A DNA stretch of 64,000 bases from Rugosibacter sp. Its GTDB lineage: Bacteria > Pseudomonadota > Gammaproteobacteria > Burkholderiales > Rhodocyclaceae. Of this stretch, positions 8,869 to 17,520 are shown in pieces. The notes under the pieces are model-generated. The model saw nothing but the letters and a program-made list of their open reading frames with translations. It was not told the DNA's origin and ran no database searches. The stretch's first letter is position 1, and each line of letters begins with the position of its first letter. The translations under genes were made by a program, and so were the position numbers. The DNA is taken from assembly GCA_004322535.1 (NCBI GenBank), contig SCUZ01000048.1:26709-90708 (forward strand), in the 5' to 3' direction.

Positions 8869-10161
8869 TCACAGCGTCCACACTTTTCTCGCTCCGAATG
8901 CAGCGCGCCCTAGCAGCGATTTGACGTCAATGAGGCAGCCTGCCGCGCTGAGTTGTTCGGCAATGCCAGCGGCGCCGTGCTGGCGGTAGGCGTCGTGCGC
9001 TACGGCGATAACCACTGCATCTGCGGCTGGTAAACTTTCCCAGGCGGTGAGCGTCAGCCCGTATTCGTGCATCGCCTCGTCTGCATCAGCCAGCGGGTCG
9101 TGCACGGTGACTTCAATGCCATAGCTTTGCAGTTCGGTGATGATGTCCGGCACTTTTGAATTGCGCAGGTCGGGGCAGTTTTCCTTGAAGGTGAGGCCGA
9201 GCACATTCACCTTCGCGCCTTTGATGCCGCTGCCGGATTCGAGCATCAGCTTGACGGTTTTTTCGGCGATGAACTTGCCCATGCCGTCGTTGATGCGCCG
9301 CCCGGCGAGGATGACTTGCGGGTGATAGCCGAGCATGTCGGCCTTGTGCGTGAGGTAATACGGGTCGACGCCGATGCAGTGGCCGCCGACAAGGCCGGGG
9401 GAGAATTTGAGGAAGTTCCATTTGGTGCCGGCAGCGGCCAGCACGTCGGCGGTAGAGATGCCGATCTTGTCGAAGATGATGGCCAGCTCGTTCATCAGCG
9501 CGATGTTCAAATCGCGCTGGGTGTTCTCAATCACCTTGGCGGCTTCGGCTACCTTGATGGATGACGCACGATGCACACCGGCGGTAATCACCGATTCGTA
9601 AAGCTGCGCGACTTTTTCGAGCGTAGCCGCATCGTCGCCCGAGACAACCTTGATGATTTTGGTGAGCGTGTGTTCCTTGTCGCCGGGGTTGATGCGCTCG
9701 GGCGAGTAGCCGACGTGAAAGTCCGTTTGCCATTGCATGCCGGAATTTTTTTCCAGCACAGGGATGCAGACTTCTTCGGTGGCACCGGGATAGACAGTGG
9801 ATTCGTAGATAACTATCGCACCACGCTTCATGTGCTGGCCGACAGTAGTTGAGGCGCCGATCAGCGGGCCAAAATCCGGCTGATGTGCGGCATCCACCGG
9901 CGTGGGCACGGCGACGATGAAAAAGTCGGCGCTGGCGAGACGGCGCGGATCGGTCGTGCATTCGAGTTTTACGGCGGCGCGCAGGTTGTCTGTCGAGACT
10001 TCACCGGTTGGATCGCGGAATTCGTTGTAGGTAGCAATCTTGGCGGCGGACAAGTCGAAGCCGATGGTTTGAAAGTGCTTGCCGAATTCAACAGCCAGCG
10101 GCAGGCCAACATAACCGAGGCCAACGATGGCGATGGTGGGGTTTTCAGGGAGTGCATTCAT
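8869..10161 (-). CDS. tviB: UDP-N-acetylglucosamine/galactosamine 6-dehydrogenase, TviB/WbpO type
   Basis: 430 residues. The NAD-binding loop is VGLGYVGLPLA at 13-23. VPTPVD at 85-90 and the catalytic Cys262 in GGHCIGVDPYYL define the UDP-glucose/GDP-mannose dehydrogenase superfamily. The motif LTHKADMLGYHP and the C-terminal LTFKENCPDLRNSKV put it with the UDP-HexNAc (TviB/WbpA/WbpO) branch rather than UDP-glucose dehydrogenase. It supplies a uronic-acid nucleotide sugar, consistent with the UDP-glucuronate-type epimerase at 11151. Residues 73-81 (RRLASADFF) coincide with a dispersed-repeat core match at 9921, although this loop is also plausible family sequence. Confidence 0.88.
   Translation of the reverse strand: MNALPENPTIAIVGLGYVGLPLAVEFGKHFQTIGFDLSAAKIATYNEFRDPTGEVSTDNLRAAVKLECTTDPRRLASADFFIVAVPTPVDAAHQPDFGPLIGASTTVGQHMKRGAIVIYESTVYPGATEEVCIPVLEKNSGMQWQTDFHVGYSPERINPGDKEHTLTKIIKVVSGDDAATLEKVAQLYESVITAGVHRASSIKVAEAAKVIENTQRDLNIALMNELAIIFDKIGISTADVLAAAGTKWNFLKFSPGLVGGHCIGVDPYYLTHKADMLGYHPQVILAGRRINDGMGKFIAEKTVKLMLESGSGIKGAKVNVLGLTFKENCPDLRNSKVPDIITELQSYGIEVTVHDPLADADEAMHEYGLTLTAWESLPAADAVVIAVAHDAYRQHGAAGIAEQLSAAGCLIDVKSLLGRAAFGARKVWTL
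9921..9946 (+). repeat. Dispersed repeat copy 3, within tviB
   Basis: AAAAGTCGGCGCTGG is exact and is followed by CGAGACGGCGC. The gene reads it antisense as RRLASADF, which is also compatible with normal family sequence, so it could be a domesticated copy or convergence. Confidence 0.5.
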
Positions 10162-10218
10162 GGAGGGTGTCGAAGTGGTTGATGATGCCGGTAACCTGTG
10201 TGGTTTTGGCGATTTTTT

Positions 10219-10767
10219 TTACCGGACGTCGCTGGCCAGACTATTCATTACGTGCACGAAATCATCGACAAAGTGCCCGGGGTTGGGTGACATATCCAGT
10301 GCTGTTGCGCAGTAGTTCAGAAACCTGTTGGCATCGCCATACAACGTGGGGATCAAGGTGTGCACAGAGTTGAAGTGCTCTGCTATCTCGGTATATTCCG
10401 TTTCGGAATCGTGGGCGGCCGGATTTCTTGTGGTGCGACACAGCTGCCAGGCAGCAACCGAATCGATGACACCACCTTTTTCGTAGAACGACAGTACCTT
10501 GAGAAAAGTTTCCCCCGGTTCGCCAGCAAGGAGGCGGGCGTGGCGCATGGCAGCGTCCATGGTGTCTTGCAGCTTGGCAAAACGCTTGTTGACGGCGGCG
10601 AGCGTTTCAAACAGCTCAATGTTATTTTCGTTCTCATTCAGGCAGGCTGCCGTCAGTGGCCAGGTGAGCCGATGATCCGAGGCAGCCAGAAAATAAACGC
10701 AACACTGAATGGCTTCCAGCAGGCTGGCAAGGTGCAGGCGTTCGTTTTCCAGGGCATGCGCTGTCAT
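10219..10767 (-). CDS. HEPN-domain (HepT-like) protein of an MNT/HEPN toxin-antitoxin pair
   Basis: 182 mostly alpha-helical residues. The HEPN RNase signature R-x4-H is present as RNPAAH at 114-119. The tyrosine that follows in the classic HepT motif (R-x4-H-x-Y) is absent: the residues after His119 are D and S, with a Tyr only at 125. The gene overlaps by 4 bp (ATGA) the remains of a nucleotidyltransferase gene, the normal HepT partner. In studied systems the nucleotidyltransferase (MntA) AMPylates HepT and silences its RNase activity. With the antitoxin broken here, this protein is probably inactive or differently controlled. Family call is moderately firm, activity uncertain. Confidence 0.65.
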   Translation of the reverse strand: MTAHALENERLHLASLLEAIQCCVYFLAASDHRLTWPLTAACLNENENNIELFETLAAVNKRFAKLQDTMDAAMRHARLLAGEPGETFLKVLSFYEKGGVIDSVAAWQLCRTTRNPAAHDSETEYTEIAEHFNSVHTLIPTLYGDANRFLNYCATALDMSPNPGHFVDDFVHVMNSLASDVR

Positions 10768-11019
10768 GCGGGTTGCTCTATGAGCTTCACGGCGTTGGCG
10801 CGGGCCGGGTTCTGGAACGGGGTGGCAGGTGTTGCTCGCCCGCGCGCAAGGATGTCGACCGGCAGGCCGATCATGTTTTCCAGCGTCATTTTGATTTGTA
10901 CCCGCTCATTGAGCATCAAAGGGGTTCTCGTTTCGATCAGCAAACGATGTCTCCGCCCCATGCGGCAAACGGGATACGGTTCGGGTAATAGCGTTGATCT
11001 GATTCTGGATGAATCTCAT
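10764..11019 (-). pseudogene. MNT-type nucleotidyltransferase (MntA-like antitoxin), broken
   Basis: An ATG at 11019 opens MRFIQNQINAITRTVSRL, a typical MNT N-terminus, but that frame soon leaves the family sequence. The C-terminal half (LLIETRTPLML, then ENMIGLPVDILARG) continues in a different frame from about 10961. The piece between, which should hold the catalytic GSxxxD region, is missing, and the GGDIDLL segment survives as GGDIV before a 1-base slip. So there is a deletion of about 45 bases plus a frameshift. The gene cannot make an active nucleotidyltransferase. It ends in a 4-bp overlap with the HEPN gene, preserving the original bicistron. Confidence 0.65.
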
Positions 11020-11103
11020 GGTTGATGGGCAGTCTATTCAGCCGTGGGTATCTGGTCAATATGCCGTATTGGGGTAACGTGTTGTGTCGATTGTGCAGGG
11101 ATG

Positions 11104-11129
11104 AAAAATCGGCGCTGGTTAGACGGCGT
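11104..11129 (+). repeat. Dispersed repeat copy 4, intergenic
   Basis: AAAATCGGCGCTGGTTAGAC then GGCG, with the flank GATG before it as in other copies. It lies between the epimerase stop (11151) and the broken antitoxin gene. Confidence 0.7.
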
Positions 11130-11150
11130 GTTTGATTCGTCAATGGCATT

Positions 11151-12158
11151 TCAAACGCCGTAATGCCCGCGATACCAATCCACAAATCGCGCAATGCCTG
11201 ATTCAACTGTGGTGGCAGGGGCAAAGCCGGTAGCGACGTGCAGTGCGGTGGTGTCGGCCGAGGTGGCAGGCACATCGCCATCTTGCAGCGGTAAAAAGTT
11301 TTTTTGTGCGGTTTTGCCCAGGGCGCTTTCAAGTGTGGTGATGTAGGCCATAAGCTCGACGGGATTGTGGTTGCCGATGTTGAACACGCGGTAAGGCGCC
11401 CAACTGGTGGCGGCGTCGGGCTGTTGTTTGTCGAATGCCGGGTTGGCCACGGGTGGCCGGTCGCACACGCGGATCACGCCTTCGACAATGTCGTCGATAT
11501 AGGTGAAATCGCGCTGCATTTTGCCATGGTTGAAAACATCAATCGGGTGCCCTTCGAGGATTGCCTTGGTGAATAAAAACAGGGCCATATCCGGCCGGCC
11601 CCAGGGGCCGTACACGGTGAAGAAGCGCAGCCCGGTGGTGGGTATGCCAAACAGATGGCTATAGGTGTGGGCCATCAGTTCGTTGGCTTTTTTGGTGGCG
11701 GCATACAGACTCACCGGATGGTCTACCGAATCGGCCTCGCTAAACGGCATTTTGGTATTGCCGCCATACACGCTGGAGCTGCTGGCGTAGGTGAGATGTT
11801 CAACTTTGGCGTAGCGGCAACCTTCAAGAATGTTCACGAAGCCGGTCAGGTTGCTGTCCACATAAGCGTGCGGGTTTTGCAGTGAATAGCGCACGCCGGC
11901 CTGGGCGGCGAGATGAATTACGCGCTGCGGTTTTTCTTGGGCGAAAAGTTCAGCCATGCCGGGCCGGTCGGCTACGTCAAGTTTGACGAAGCGAAATTTT
12001 GAGTCAGGCGTTAGTCGTGCCAGCCGTGCTTCTTTGAGCGTGACATCATAATAATCGTTCAGATTGTCCAGCCCGATGACTTCGTCGCCGCGTGCCAACA
12101 GACGTTCACACGCATGCATGCCGATGAATCCGGCACAACCGGTTACAAGAATTTTCAC
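11151..12158 (-). CDS. UDP-glucuronate 4-epimerase-type NAD-dependent epimerase
   Basis: 335 residues of an extended short-chain dehydrogenase. The NAD loop TGCAGFIG is at 6-13, SSSSVYG near 126-132 and the catalytic Y152-x3-K156 (YAATK). The segment [18 protein letters not shown] and the N-terminal LDNLNDYYD are characteristic of the UDP-glucuronate 4-epimerase (CapI/LpsL) branch, which makes UDP-galacturonate. Together with the dehydrogenase at 8869 it would supply uronic-acid donors to the polysaccharide cluster. It is divergent from hemA, with 215 bp between the genes. Confidence 0.85.
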   Translation of the reverse strand: MKILVTGCAGFIGMHACERLLARGDEVIGLDNLNDYYDVTLKEARLARLTPDSKFRFVKLDVADRPGMAELFAQEKPQRVIHLAAQAGVRYSLQNPHAYVDSNLTGFVNILEGCRYAKVEHLTYASSSSVYGGNTKMPFSEADSVDHPVSLYAATKKANELMAHTYSHLFGIPTTGLRFFTVYGPWGRPDMALFLFTKAILEGHPIDVFNHGKMQRDFTYIDDIVEGVIRVCDRPPVANPAFDKQQPDAATSWAPYRVFNIGNHNPVELMAYITTLESALGKTAQKNFLPLQDGDVPATSADTTALHVATGFAPATTVESGIARFVDWYRGHYGV

Positions 12159-12373
12159 TAGTCAGCCACCTTTTAAAAAAGCATTTTCGCATAGTTGGCC
12201 GCACTGCGACCTGACGTTACCTTGCTGTTGTCCTGTGTTGTCTCGTTGTTGCCGGGCTGGCAGATGCAGGCGAAAGCTTACGGTTTGGCTAATGGGCGCT
12301 AAAATGGCAGCCATTACTTACCTTTCCGGATGGCTGTCAGCAGGCTTCCGGCACTTCTCAAGGTCCAATCAAC

Positions 12374-13627
12374 GTGCAGTTCTTTGCTCTTGGTCTTAAC
12401 CACCACACAGCGCCCCTGGCGGTGCGCGAGCTGGTGACTTTTGACCCCTCGCGCTTGAGCCAGGCGCTGCATGATCTGTTGCGCGAACACCACGTGCAGG
12501 AGGCCGCGCTGTTGTCGACCTGCAATCGCACCGAATTGTATTGCACTACCGAACACCCGCAAGCGGCGGCGGATTGGTTGGCGGCATACCACGCGTTGCC
12601 GCCGGAAAAAATTCAGCCTTACCTGTATCAGCATCCGCAGCAATCTGCCGTGCGGCATATGTTTCGCGTGGCCTCTGGGCTGGATTCCATGGTGTTGGGT
12701 GAGCCGCAAATTTTGGGGCAGATGAAACAGGCCGCACGCATCGCCGAAGAAGCGGGCACGATGGGCACGTTGCTTGGCAAGCTGTTTCAGCGCACATTTT
12801 CTGTCGCCAAGGAAGTGCGCTCCACTACCGCGATTGGTGCGAACACGGTGTCAATGGCCGCCGCCGCTGTGCAGCTTTCCGCACGCATTTTCGAGTCCAT
12901 CGCCGCACAACGCATTTTGTTTATTGGCGCGGGCGAGATGATCGAGCTTTGTGCCGCGCACTTTGCCGGGCAACAGCCCAGGCAACTCACCATTGCCAAC
13001 CGCACGCTGGAGCGAGCCGAGGCGCTGGCGCATCGCTTTTCAGGCAATGCACTACGGCTTGATGACGTGGCCGAGCGGTTGGCGAATTACGATATTGTGG
13101 TTTCTTGCACCGCCAGCCCGCTGCCGATTATTGGCTTGGGCATGGTCGAGCGGGCACTGAAAAGCCGCCGCCATCGGCCGATGGTGATGGTGGATCTGGC
13201 AATCCCGCGTGACATCGAAAAAGAAGTCGGCGAGCTGGATGATGTGTTTCTTTACACGCTGGATGATCTCGGGCAGATTGTTGAATCCGGATTGGAATCT
13301 CGCCAGGCAGCGGTGATCGAAGCTGAAGCAATTATCAATGAGCGGGTGCAGGGTTTTTTGCACTGGTTAGCCTCGCGCGAGACCGTGCCTACGATCCGTG
13401 CACTGCGTGATGCCGCAGAGCGCATGCGGCGGCATGAAATTGAACATGCCCTAAAATTACTGGCGCGGGGTGATGCACCTGACAAAGTGCTTGATGCACT
13501 CTCGCATGGGCTGACCAATAAATTTTTACATGCGCCAACGCATGCCTTGAATCAAGCTGAAGACGACGAGCGTGCTGAAATTGCCGCGCTGATTTCACGC
13601 TTGTACCATCTTTCTTCCACTGATTAG
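12374..13627 (+). CDS. hemA: Glutamyl-tRNA reductase
   Basis: 417 residues starting at a GTG. The enzyme reduces the glutamate on glutamyl-tRNA(Glu) with NADPH to glutamate-1-semialdehyde, the first step of tetrapyrrole synthesis. The N-terminal [16 protein letters not shown] and catalytic Cys50 in STCNRTE are present. The NADPH domain has [10 protein letters not shown], and a helical dimerisation domain closes the protein. It is followed by prfA and prmC, an arrangement common in proteobacteria. The 215-bp leader to the divergent epimerase has no strong sigma-70 boxes that I can defend. Confidence 0.96.
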   Translation: MQFFALGLNHHTAPLAVRELVTFDPSRLSQALHDLLREHHVQEAALLSTCNRTELYCTTEHPQAAADWLAAYHALPPEKIQPYLYQHPQQSAVRHMFRVASGLDSMVLGEPQILGQMKQAARIAEEAGTMGTLLGKLFQRTFSVAKEVRSTTAIGANTVSMAAAAVQLSARIFESIAAQRILFIGAGEMIELCAAHFAGQQPRQLTIANRTLERAEALAHRFSGNALRLDDVAERLANYDIVVSCTASPLPIIGLGMVERALKSRRHRPMVMVDLAIPRDIEKEVGELDDVFLYTLDDLGQIVESGLESRQAAVIEAEAIINERVQGFLHWLASRETVPTIRALRDAAERMRRHEIEHALKLLARGDAPDKVLDALSHGLTNKFLHAPTHALNQAEDDERAEIAALISRLYHLSSTD

Positions 13628-13710
13628 CTTGCCCGCGCCGATGTTGCTGATGTTGCCGTTTTTGCTGCACATTGGCTACTGCATTGGACATTGTTTGTGA
13701 TCGTCTTGCC

Positions 13711-14787
13711 ATGAAAAAAAGTATCTACGACAAACTCGAACAACTCGCCGAACGTCTGACGGAACTTGATGGTCTGCTAGGCAGCGAAGATGCCACGCGC
13801 GACATGGATAGTTACCGCAAGCTCACGCGGGAGCATGCCGACATCACGCCGGTGGTCGCTTTGTTTGCGGCTTACCGCCACGCCAGCGCCGACTTTTCAG
13901 CGGCCGGCGAGATGCTGAACGATGCGGAAATGAAAGAGCTGGCGCAGGCCGAGCAGGCGCGTGCGCTGGCGGATATGGCACGACTGGAAAATGAATTGCA
14001 GGCCGCGCTACTGCCGCGCGACCCGAACGACGACAAGAACCTGTTTCTGGAAATCCGCGCTGGCACGGGCGGCGATGAATCGGCGCTGTTCGCCGGCGAT
14101 CTGTTCCGCATGTATTCGCGTTACGCCGAGCGCCAGGGCTGGCGCGTGGAAATCATTTCGCGCAGCGAATCAGACCTCGGCGGCTTCCGCGAAATCATTG
14201 CCCGCATCGAAGGTCGCGGCGCTTATTCGCAACTCAAGTTTGAATCCGGCGGGCATCGCGTGCAGCGCGTGCCGACGACAGAAACGCAAGGCCGCATCCA
14301 CACCTCCGCCTGCACGGTGGCAGTGATGCCGGAAGCCGATGCCTTGGCCGAAGTAGCGATCAATCCAGCCGATTTGCGCATCGATACCTATCGCGCGTCA
14401 GGCGCGGGGGGGCAGCATATCAACAAGACCGACTCAGCCGTGCGCATTACCCATTTGCCTACCGGCATTGTTGTCGAATGCCAGGATGACCGCTCGCAGC
14501 ACCGCAATCGCGCCCAGGCGATGGCGGTGCTGGCGGCGCGCATTACCGCAGAGCAAGAGCGCGAGCAGCAACAAAAAATTGCCTCGACGCGCAAATCGCT
14601 GATCGGGTCGGGTGACCGCTCCGAGCGTATTCGCACCTACAACTTTCCACAGGGGCGCATCACCGATCATCGCATCAATCTGACGTTGTACAAGATCGAC
14701 GCCATCATGGACGGCGATTTAAGCGAGCTGGTCGCAGCGCTGACGACCGAACATCAAACCGAGCTGCTGGCCGAGTTGGCGGCATGA
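13711..14787 (+). CDS. prfA: Peptide chain release factor 1
   Basis: 358 residues from [12 protein letters not shown]; an in-frame start 39 bases upstream would add residues foreign to RF1. Domain 2 carries [16 protein letters not shown], and the hydrolysis motif GGQ falls at about 233-235 ([14 protein letters not shown]), the same place as in E. coli RF1. It reads UAA/UAG and triggers peptidyl-tRNA hydrolysis. The last 4 bases overlap prmC, whose product methylates the GGQ glutamine. Residues 58-63 (HASADF) coincide with a dispersed-repeat core at 13883-13897. Confidence 0.96.
   Translation: MKKSIYDKLEQLAERLTELDGLLGSEDATRDMDSYRKLTREHADITPVVALFAAYRHASADFSAAGEMLNDAEMKELAQAEQARALADMARLENELQAALLPRDPNDDKNLFLEIRAGTGGDESALFAGDLFRMYSRYAERQGWRVEIISRSESDLGGFREIIARIEGRGAYSQLKFESGGHRVQRVPTTETQGRIHTSACTVAVMPEADALAEVAINPADLRIDTYRASGAGGQHINKTDSAVRITHLPTGIVVECQDDRSQHRNRAQAMAVLAARITAEQEREQQQKIASTRKSLIGSGDRSERIRTYNFPQGRITDHRINLTLYKIDAIMDGDLSELVAALTTEHQTELLAELAA
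13883..13897 (-). repeat. Dispersed repeat core, within prfA
   Basis: The 15-base core CCAGCGCCGACTTTT is exact and is followed by CAG as in the copy at 45915. It lies in the variable N-terminal helical domain of RF1. The match is short, so insertion followed by domestication and chance are both possible. Confidence 0.4.
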
Positions 14788-15686
14788 ACACCATCGCCGC
14801 TGCGCTTGCCGCCGCGCGCGAAAAACTGCCGGGCTTTGAGGCGCGCCTGCTGCTGGGCCATGTATTACAGCAACCGCCCGTGTGGTTGCTGACCCATGAC
14901 GATGGCGTGCTGGATGAAGCTGCATTGCGCGTTTTTAATGATCTCATTGCGCGCCGTCATGCAGGCGAACCTGTGGCTTATTTGCTCGGCCGGCGCGAGT
15001 TTTTCGGTCGCGATTTTGTTACCGCGCCCGGCGTGCTGATTCCGCGCTCCGAGACTGAACTGCTGGTCGACATTGCATTGAAAAAACTCGGCGTTGATGA
15101 GACGCCGCGAAGCCTTGAGCCCGTTTCTGGAAAGTCCTCTTGGGGGACGGCGGCAGAAGCTGGAACAGCACGTAATGCTCCGCAGATTCTCGATCTGGGC
15201 ACCGGCACCGGTTGCATCGCCATCACGCTGGCGCTTGAATGCCCCTCAGCCCAAGTGACCGCGCTGGACGCCAGCCCCGATGCGCTGGCGATCGCCGCAG
15301 AAAACGCTCGTCGGCTCAATGCCAGCGTGCATTTTTTACGCAGCGATTGGTATGCCGCCGTGCAGGGCGAAATCTTCGACGTCATCATCAGCAATCCGCC
15401 CTACATCGCTGTTGCCGATGCGCATTTAACGCAAGGCGATTTACGCTTTGAGCCGCCTGCTGCGTTAGCCAGCGGCGCAGATGGGTTGGATGCCATGCGC
15501 CACATCATCGCCACTGCGCCTGCGTATTTATCAGCGCATGGCCAGCTCTGGCTGGAACACGGCTACGATCAGGCCGAAGCCGTGCGCGCGTTACTCATCG
15601 CCGCTGGATTCGTCGCCATTGAACAGCATCGCGATCTGGCGGGGATCGTGCGCGTGAGTGGTGGTGTGTACGCCACAGCAACATAA
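14784..15686 (+). CDS. prmC: Protein-(glutamine-N5) methyltransferase, release factor-specific, with in-frame repeat insertion
   Basis: 300 residues against about 277 in E. coli. The helical N-terminal domain runs to about residue 95, the SAM loop [13 protein letters not shown] is near 134, and the catalytic NPPY is at 204-207. Between LLVDIAL and the SAM loop, residues about 101-133 (containing LGVDETPRS and [10 protein letters not shown]) have no counterpart in ordinary PrmC. They coincide with a dispersed-repeat copy at 15083-15153. The frame is intact, and the insertion falls at the domain linker, where it may be tolerated. The enzyme methylates the GGQ glutamine of RF1/RF2. Translationally coupled to prfA. 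Confidence 0.94.
   Translation: MNTIAAALAAAREKLPGFEARLLLGHVLQQPPVWLLTHDDGVLDEAALRVFNDLIARRHAGEPVAYLLGRREFFGRDFVTAPGVLIPRSETELLVDIALKKLGVDETPRSLEPVSGKSSWGTAAEAGTARNAPQILDLGTGTGCIAITLALECPSAQVTALDASPDALAIAAENARRLNASVHFLRSDWYAAVQGEIFDVIISNPPYIAVADAHLTQGDLRFEPPAALASGADGLDAMRHIIATAPAYLSAHGQLWLEHGYDQAEAVRALLIAAGFVAIEQHRDLAGIVRVSGGVYATAT
15083..15153 (+). repeat. Dispersed repeat copy, in frame inside prmC
   Basis: AAAACTCGGCGTTGATGAGA runs into CGCCGCGAAGC, matching the first half of the copy at 591. After a divergent middle, CCTCTTGGGGGACGGCGG matches the second half. It explains the extra linker residues of PrmC. Confidence 0.75.
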
Positions 15687-15777
15687 AAATGACCTTCTCA
15701 CAAGATAAGGGAAAAGGCCGTTTTCAGGATTTACAGGGGATACTTCAATTGTGCGATGGTGTTGGCGGTTGAGACTT

Positions 15778-15801
15778 GCCGTCCCGTCAGCACCGACTTT
15801 T
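15778..15801 (-). repeat. Dispersed repeat copy at the 3' end of the outer-membrane gene
   Basis: Read on the minus strand, AAAAGTCGGTGCTGACGGGA followed by CGGC matches the core with one change in the first 15 bases. Its TGA is the stop codon of the gene at 15787. Confidence 0.7.
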
Positions 15802-16773
15802 GCCGGATTGAGCGGAGTCCGGATGGGTGGGATCGGTATTGGCATACTGTCGTAGAGCCGCTTGAAGGAAACCATAGACGCGGGTTTGCGGTGTCAGGGC
15901 GTAGGATAGGCTGGGGCTCAAATTGATCGAATAACCGCCGGAAGGTGGGTCGGCGTTGACGCCGTGGTCACGCTGGCGGTGCTCGAGGTTGAGTTGTAAA
16001 AGGCCACTTAGTGCGCCGGACAAGATGTGATTCACGCCCAAATTGAGATTGACCCTGCTTCCCGGCCGATAGTCGTCGCGGATTTGGATGGCCGATTGCA
16101 GTTCGCCGCTGGCAAACCAGCCCCATCCGTTATCGGGTGCGTTGCTGAAATGGTAGGCACCGAGGATGGCATCTGTGCTGCCCGTTCCCGGCTGAGCCGC
16201 GCGGTCCAATGCAGGGTGGTGGCCAGGCGGCGACATGGTTTTGTCAATGGCGCCGGTAGGCAGCTTGAGGCCGAAGCGGATGCCGCCGCCGGAAAACGGG
16301 TTACCGCTGTTGAACTTGTATTTGCCGACGATACGAATGTCGCCGAGCTGGGTGAAGGTGGCTTTCTGTTCGAAGGCAGGTTGTGAATCCGAGTCGAAGG
16401 TATGGGCATGATCGCGTATCACCAGCGGGATGGAGGCCGCCACGTTCCAGCGTGAATTGATGGCGTAGTCGATGTCGGCAGTGAGTAAATGGTTGGTGGT
16501 GCGCTTGTTTTCGATCTCTTCGTCGCTGCCGCTGAGGGCGGGGGCGCTGATTCTTTTCGAGCCGGCGCGCAACCGGTCGGCCTTGGCCCACGAGTAATGC
16601 AGGTCAAGACTGAAGCCCTCGGTGTGCGTCAGTCCCTGCCCGTCCCAGTGGGTGTCGACCGAACAGAAGGCCGAGCCGCAGGAAGCGTGGGCATTGCCCA
16701 CCATGAGACCGATGAGGATGGAGAGCAGCCAGCGCAGCGCAGATGCCGTGACGATGCCATGTTTGATTTTCAT
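15787..16773 (-). CDS. Putative outer-membrane beta-barrel protein, C-terminus cut by repeat
   Basis: About 328 residues from MKIKHGIVTASALRW; an upstream in-frame ATG at 16818 is less likely because the signal peptide begins here. A signal sequence ends near GNAHA, then alternating polar/aromatic strands follow (FSLDLHYSW, WNVAASIPLVIRD, LGDIRIVGKYKF, IRFGLKLPTGA, VNLNLGVNHILSG), resembling the uncharacterised 'transporter' barrels of the phenol-degradation MetA type. Such barrels normally finish with a strand ending in Phe. This one ends SGKSRC, encoded by a dispersed-repeat copy that also supplies the stop, so the last strand seems lost. Function unknown; proximity to cusBA suggests but does not prove a metal-related role. 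Confidence 0.6.
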   Translation of the reverse strand: MKIKHGIVTASALRWLLSILIGLMVGNAHASCGSAFCSVDTHWDGQGLTHTEGFSLDLHYSWAKADRLRAGSKRISAPALSGSDEEIENKRTTNHLLTADIDYAINSRWNVAASIPLVIRDHAHTFDSDSQPAFEQKATFTQLGDIRIVGKYKFNSGNPFSGGGIRFGLKLPTGAIDKTMSPPGHHPALDRAAQPGTGSTDAILGAYHFSNAPDNGWGWFASGELQSAIQIRDDYRPGSRVNLNLGVNHILSGALSGLLQLNLEHRQRDHGVNADPPSGGYSINLSPSLSYALTPQTRVYGFLQAALRQYANTDPTHPDSAQSGKSRC

Positions 16774-16902
16774 GTGAACGTTCCCTTGACCATGACCGCA
16801 TATGCACGAGGGGCGCACCTATACGGAACATAAAAATTACGGGGATGTGGCACCACCCCAAGGCTCTTGCACTTGGGGAGCGAGCAGAATTTTCAGTGCA
16901 GA

Positions 16903-17412
16903 TCAGGCGCGGCCCGGCGGGCCGCGCGGGAAATACGCCGTCCAGTCGAACGTAGCCGGGCGGGCTGCGGCAAATGCAGGGAGTGAAACCGTAAAAGTCG
17001 GCGCTGGCACTACGGCGGCAACGATAACCGCCAGCGGCAGCGAGCCGCTGGCGATGCAAAGTTTGCAGCATTCACGCATGACGTGCGAGTCGGATGGCAA
17101 GCTGTCGGTTGTTGTCGTGTCCTGTACCGCCATGCTCTGCGGAGTGCAGACTTCGATGGCAAGTTTCCCGGCTGCCGTGCGCGAATGCATCAGTCCCATA
17201 CCTGCCAGATTATGCAACGCGACAGCAAACATGCCGAGAGTGACAATCAGCTGTGGCGTGACAAGACAAGGCACCAGGTTGACTGAGAGGAGGCAGGACG
17301 CGACGCGAGCTGGGAGGCTAGCCTGCACATAATGCAGGCTAGCGCAAAAGACCATGCATTCGATACATGCGACATCAGGCGCAAACGCGATTGTCGCATC
17401 CGCCCATCCCAC
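16903..17412 (-). CDS. DUF2946-like small protein
   Basis: Up to 169 residues from a GTG at 17412; an ATG at 17232 giving 109 residues is an alternative, and the true start is uncertain. A hydrophobic segment (LIVTLGMFAVALHNLAG) is followed by AIEVCTPQSM, a C-C-x2-C cluster (ECCKLC) and a proline/alanine-rich tail ending FPRGPPGRA. This is the pattern of the DUF2946 family, small periplasmic or membrane proteins often found beside copper genes. It lies just downstream of cusA on the same strand. A perfect 27-base inverted repeat at 17317-17343 sits in the questionable 5' part. A dispersed-repeat core at 16993 encodes VPAPTF within it. Confidence 0.55.
   Translation of the reverse strand: MGWADATIAFAPDVACIECMVFCASLHYVQASLPARVASCLLSVNLVPCLVTPQLIVTLGMFAVALHNLAGMGLMHSRTAAGKLAIEVCTPQSMAVQDTTTTDSLPSDSHVMRECCKLCIASGSLPLAVIVAAVVPAPTFTVSLPAFAAARPATFDWTAYFPRGPPGRA
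16993..17018 (+). repeat. Dispersed repeat copy inside the DUF2946-like gene
   Basis: AAAAGTCGGCGCTGG is exact, followed by CACTACGGCGG. The gene reads it antisense as VPAPTF, the same phase as in asnB. Confidence 0.65.
17317..17343. repeat. Perfect inverted repeat, 11-bp arms
   Basis: GCTAGCCTGCA, loop CATAA, TGCAGGCTAGC. It is not followed by a T-run on either strand, so it is not an obvious terminator. It lies upstream of or inside the 5' end of the DUF2946-like gene and could be an operator or RNA hairpin. Confidence 0.6.
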
Positions 17413-17520
17413 GCTGGCCTTGCCTGAACGTAGCGACTTGGTACGCCGTCATTGGTCGTCGCGCAATATCTTCCGATCCATCCTCGCACTCTCCAAAAAA
17501 CGAGAATATGCATAGTTTTG

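Noticed and set aside
9921..9946. Certain insertion of the dispersed repeat in tviB
   Set aside because: The core is exact, but the encoded loop (ADFFIVAVPTP) is close to normal for this family, so I keep it only as a possible copy.
16850..16900. CACCCCAAGG...CTTGGGGAGC between the outer-membrane and DUF2946 genes as a repeat hairpin
   Set aside because: The arms are imperfect and there is no core nearby.
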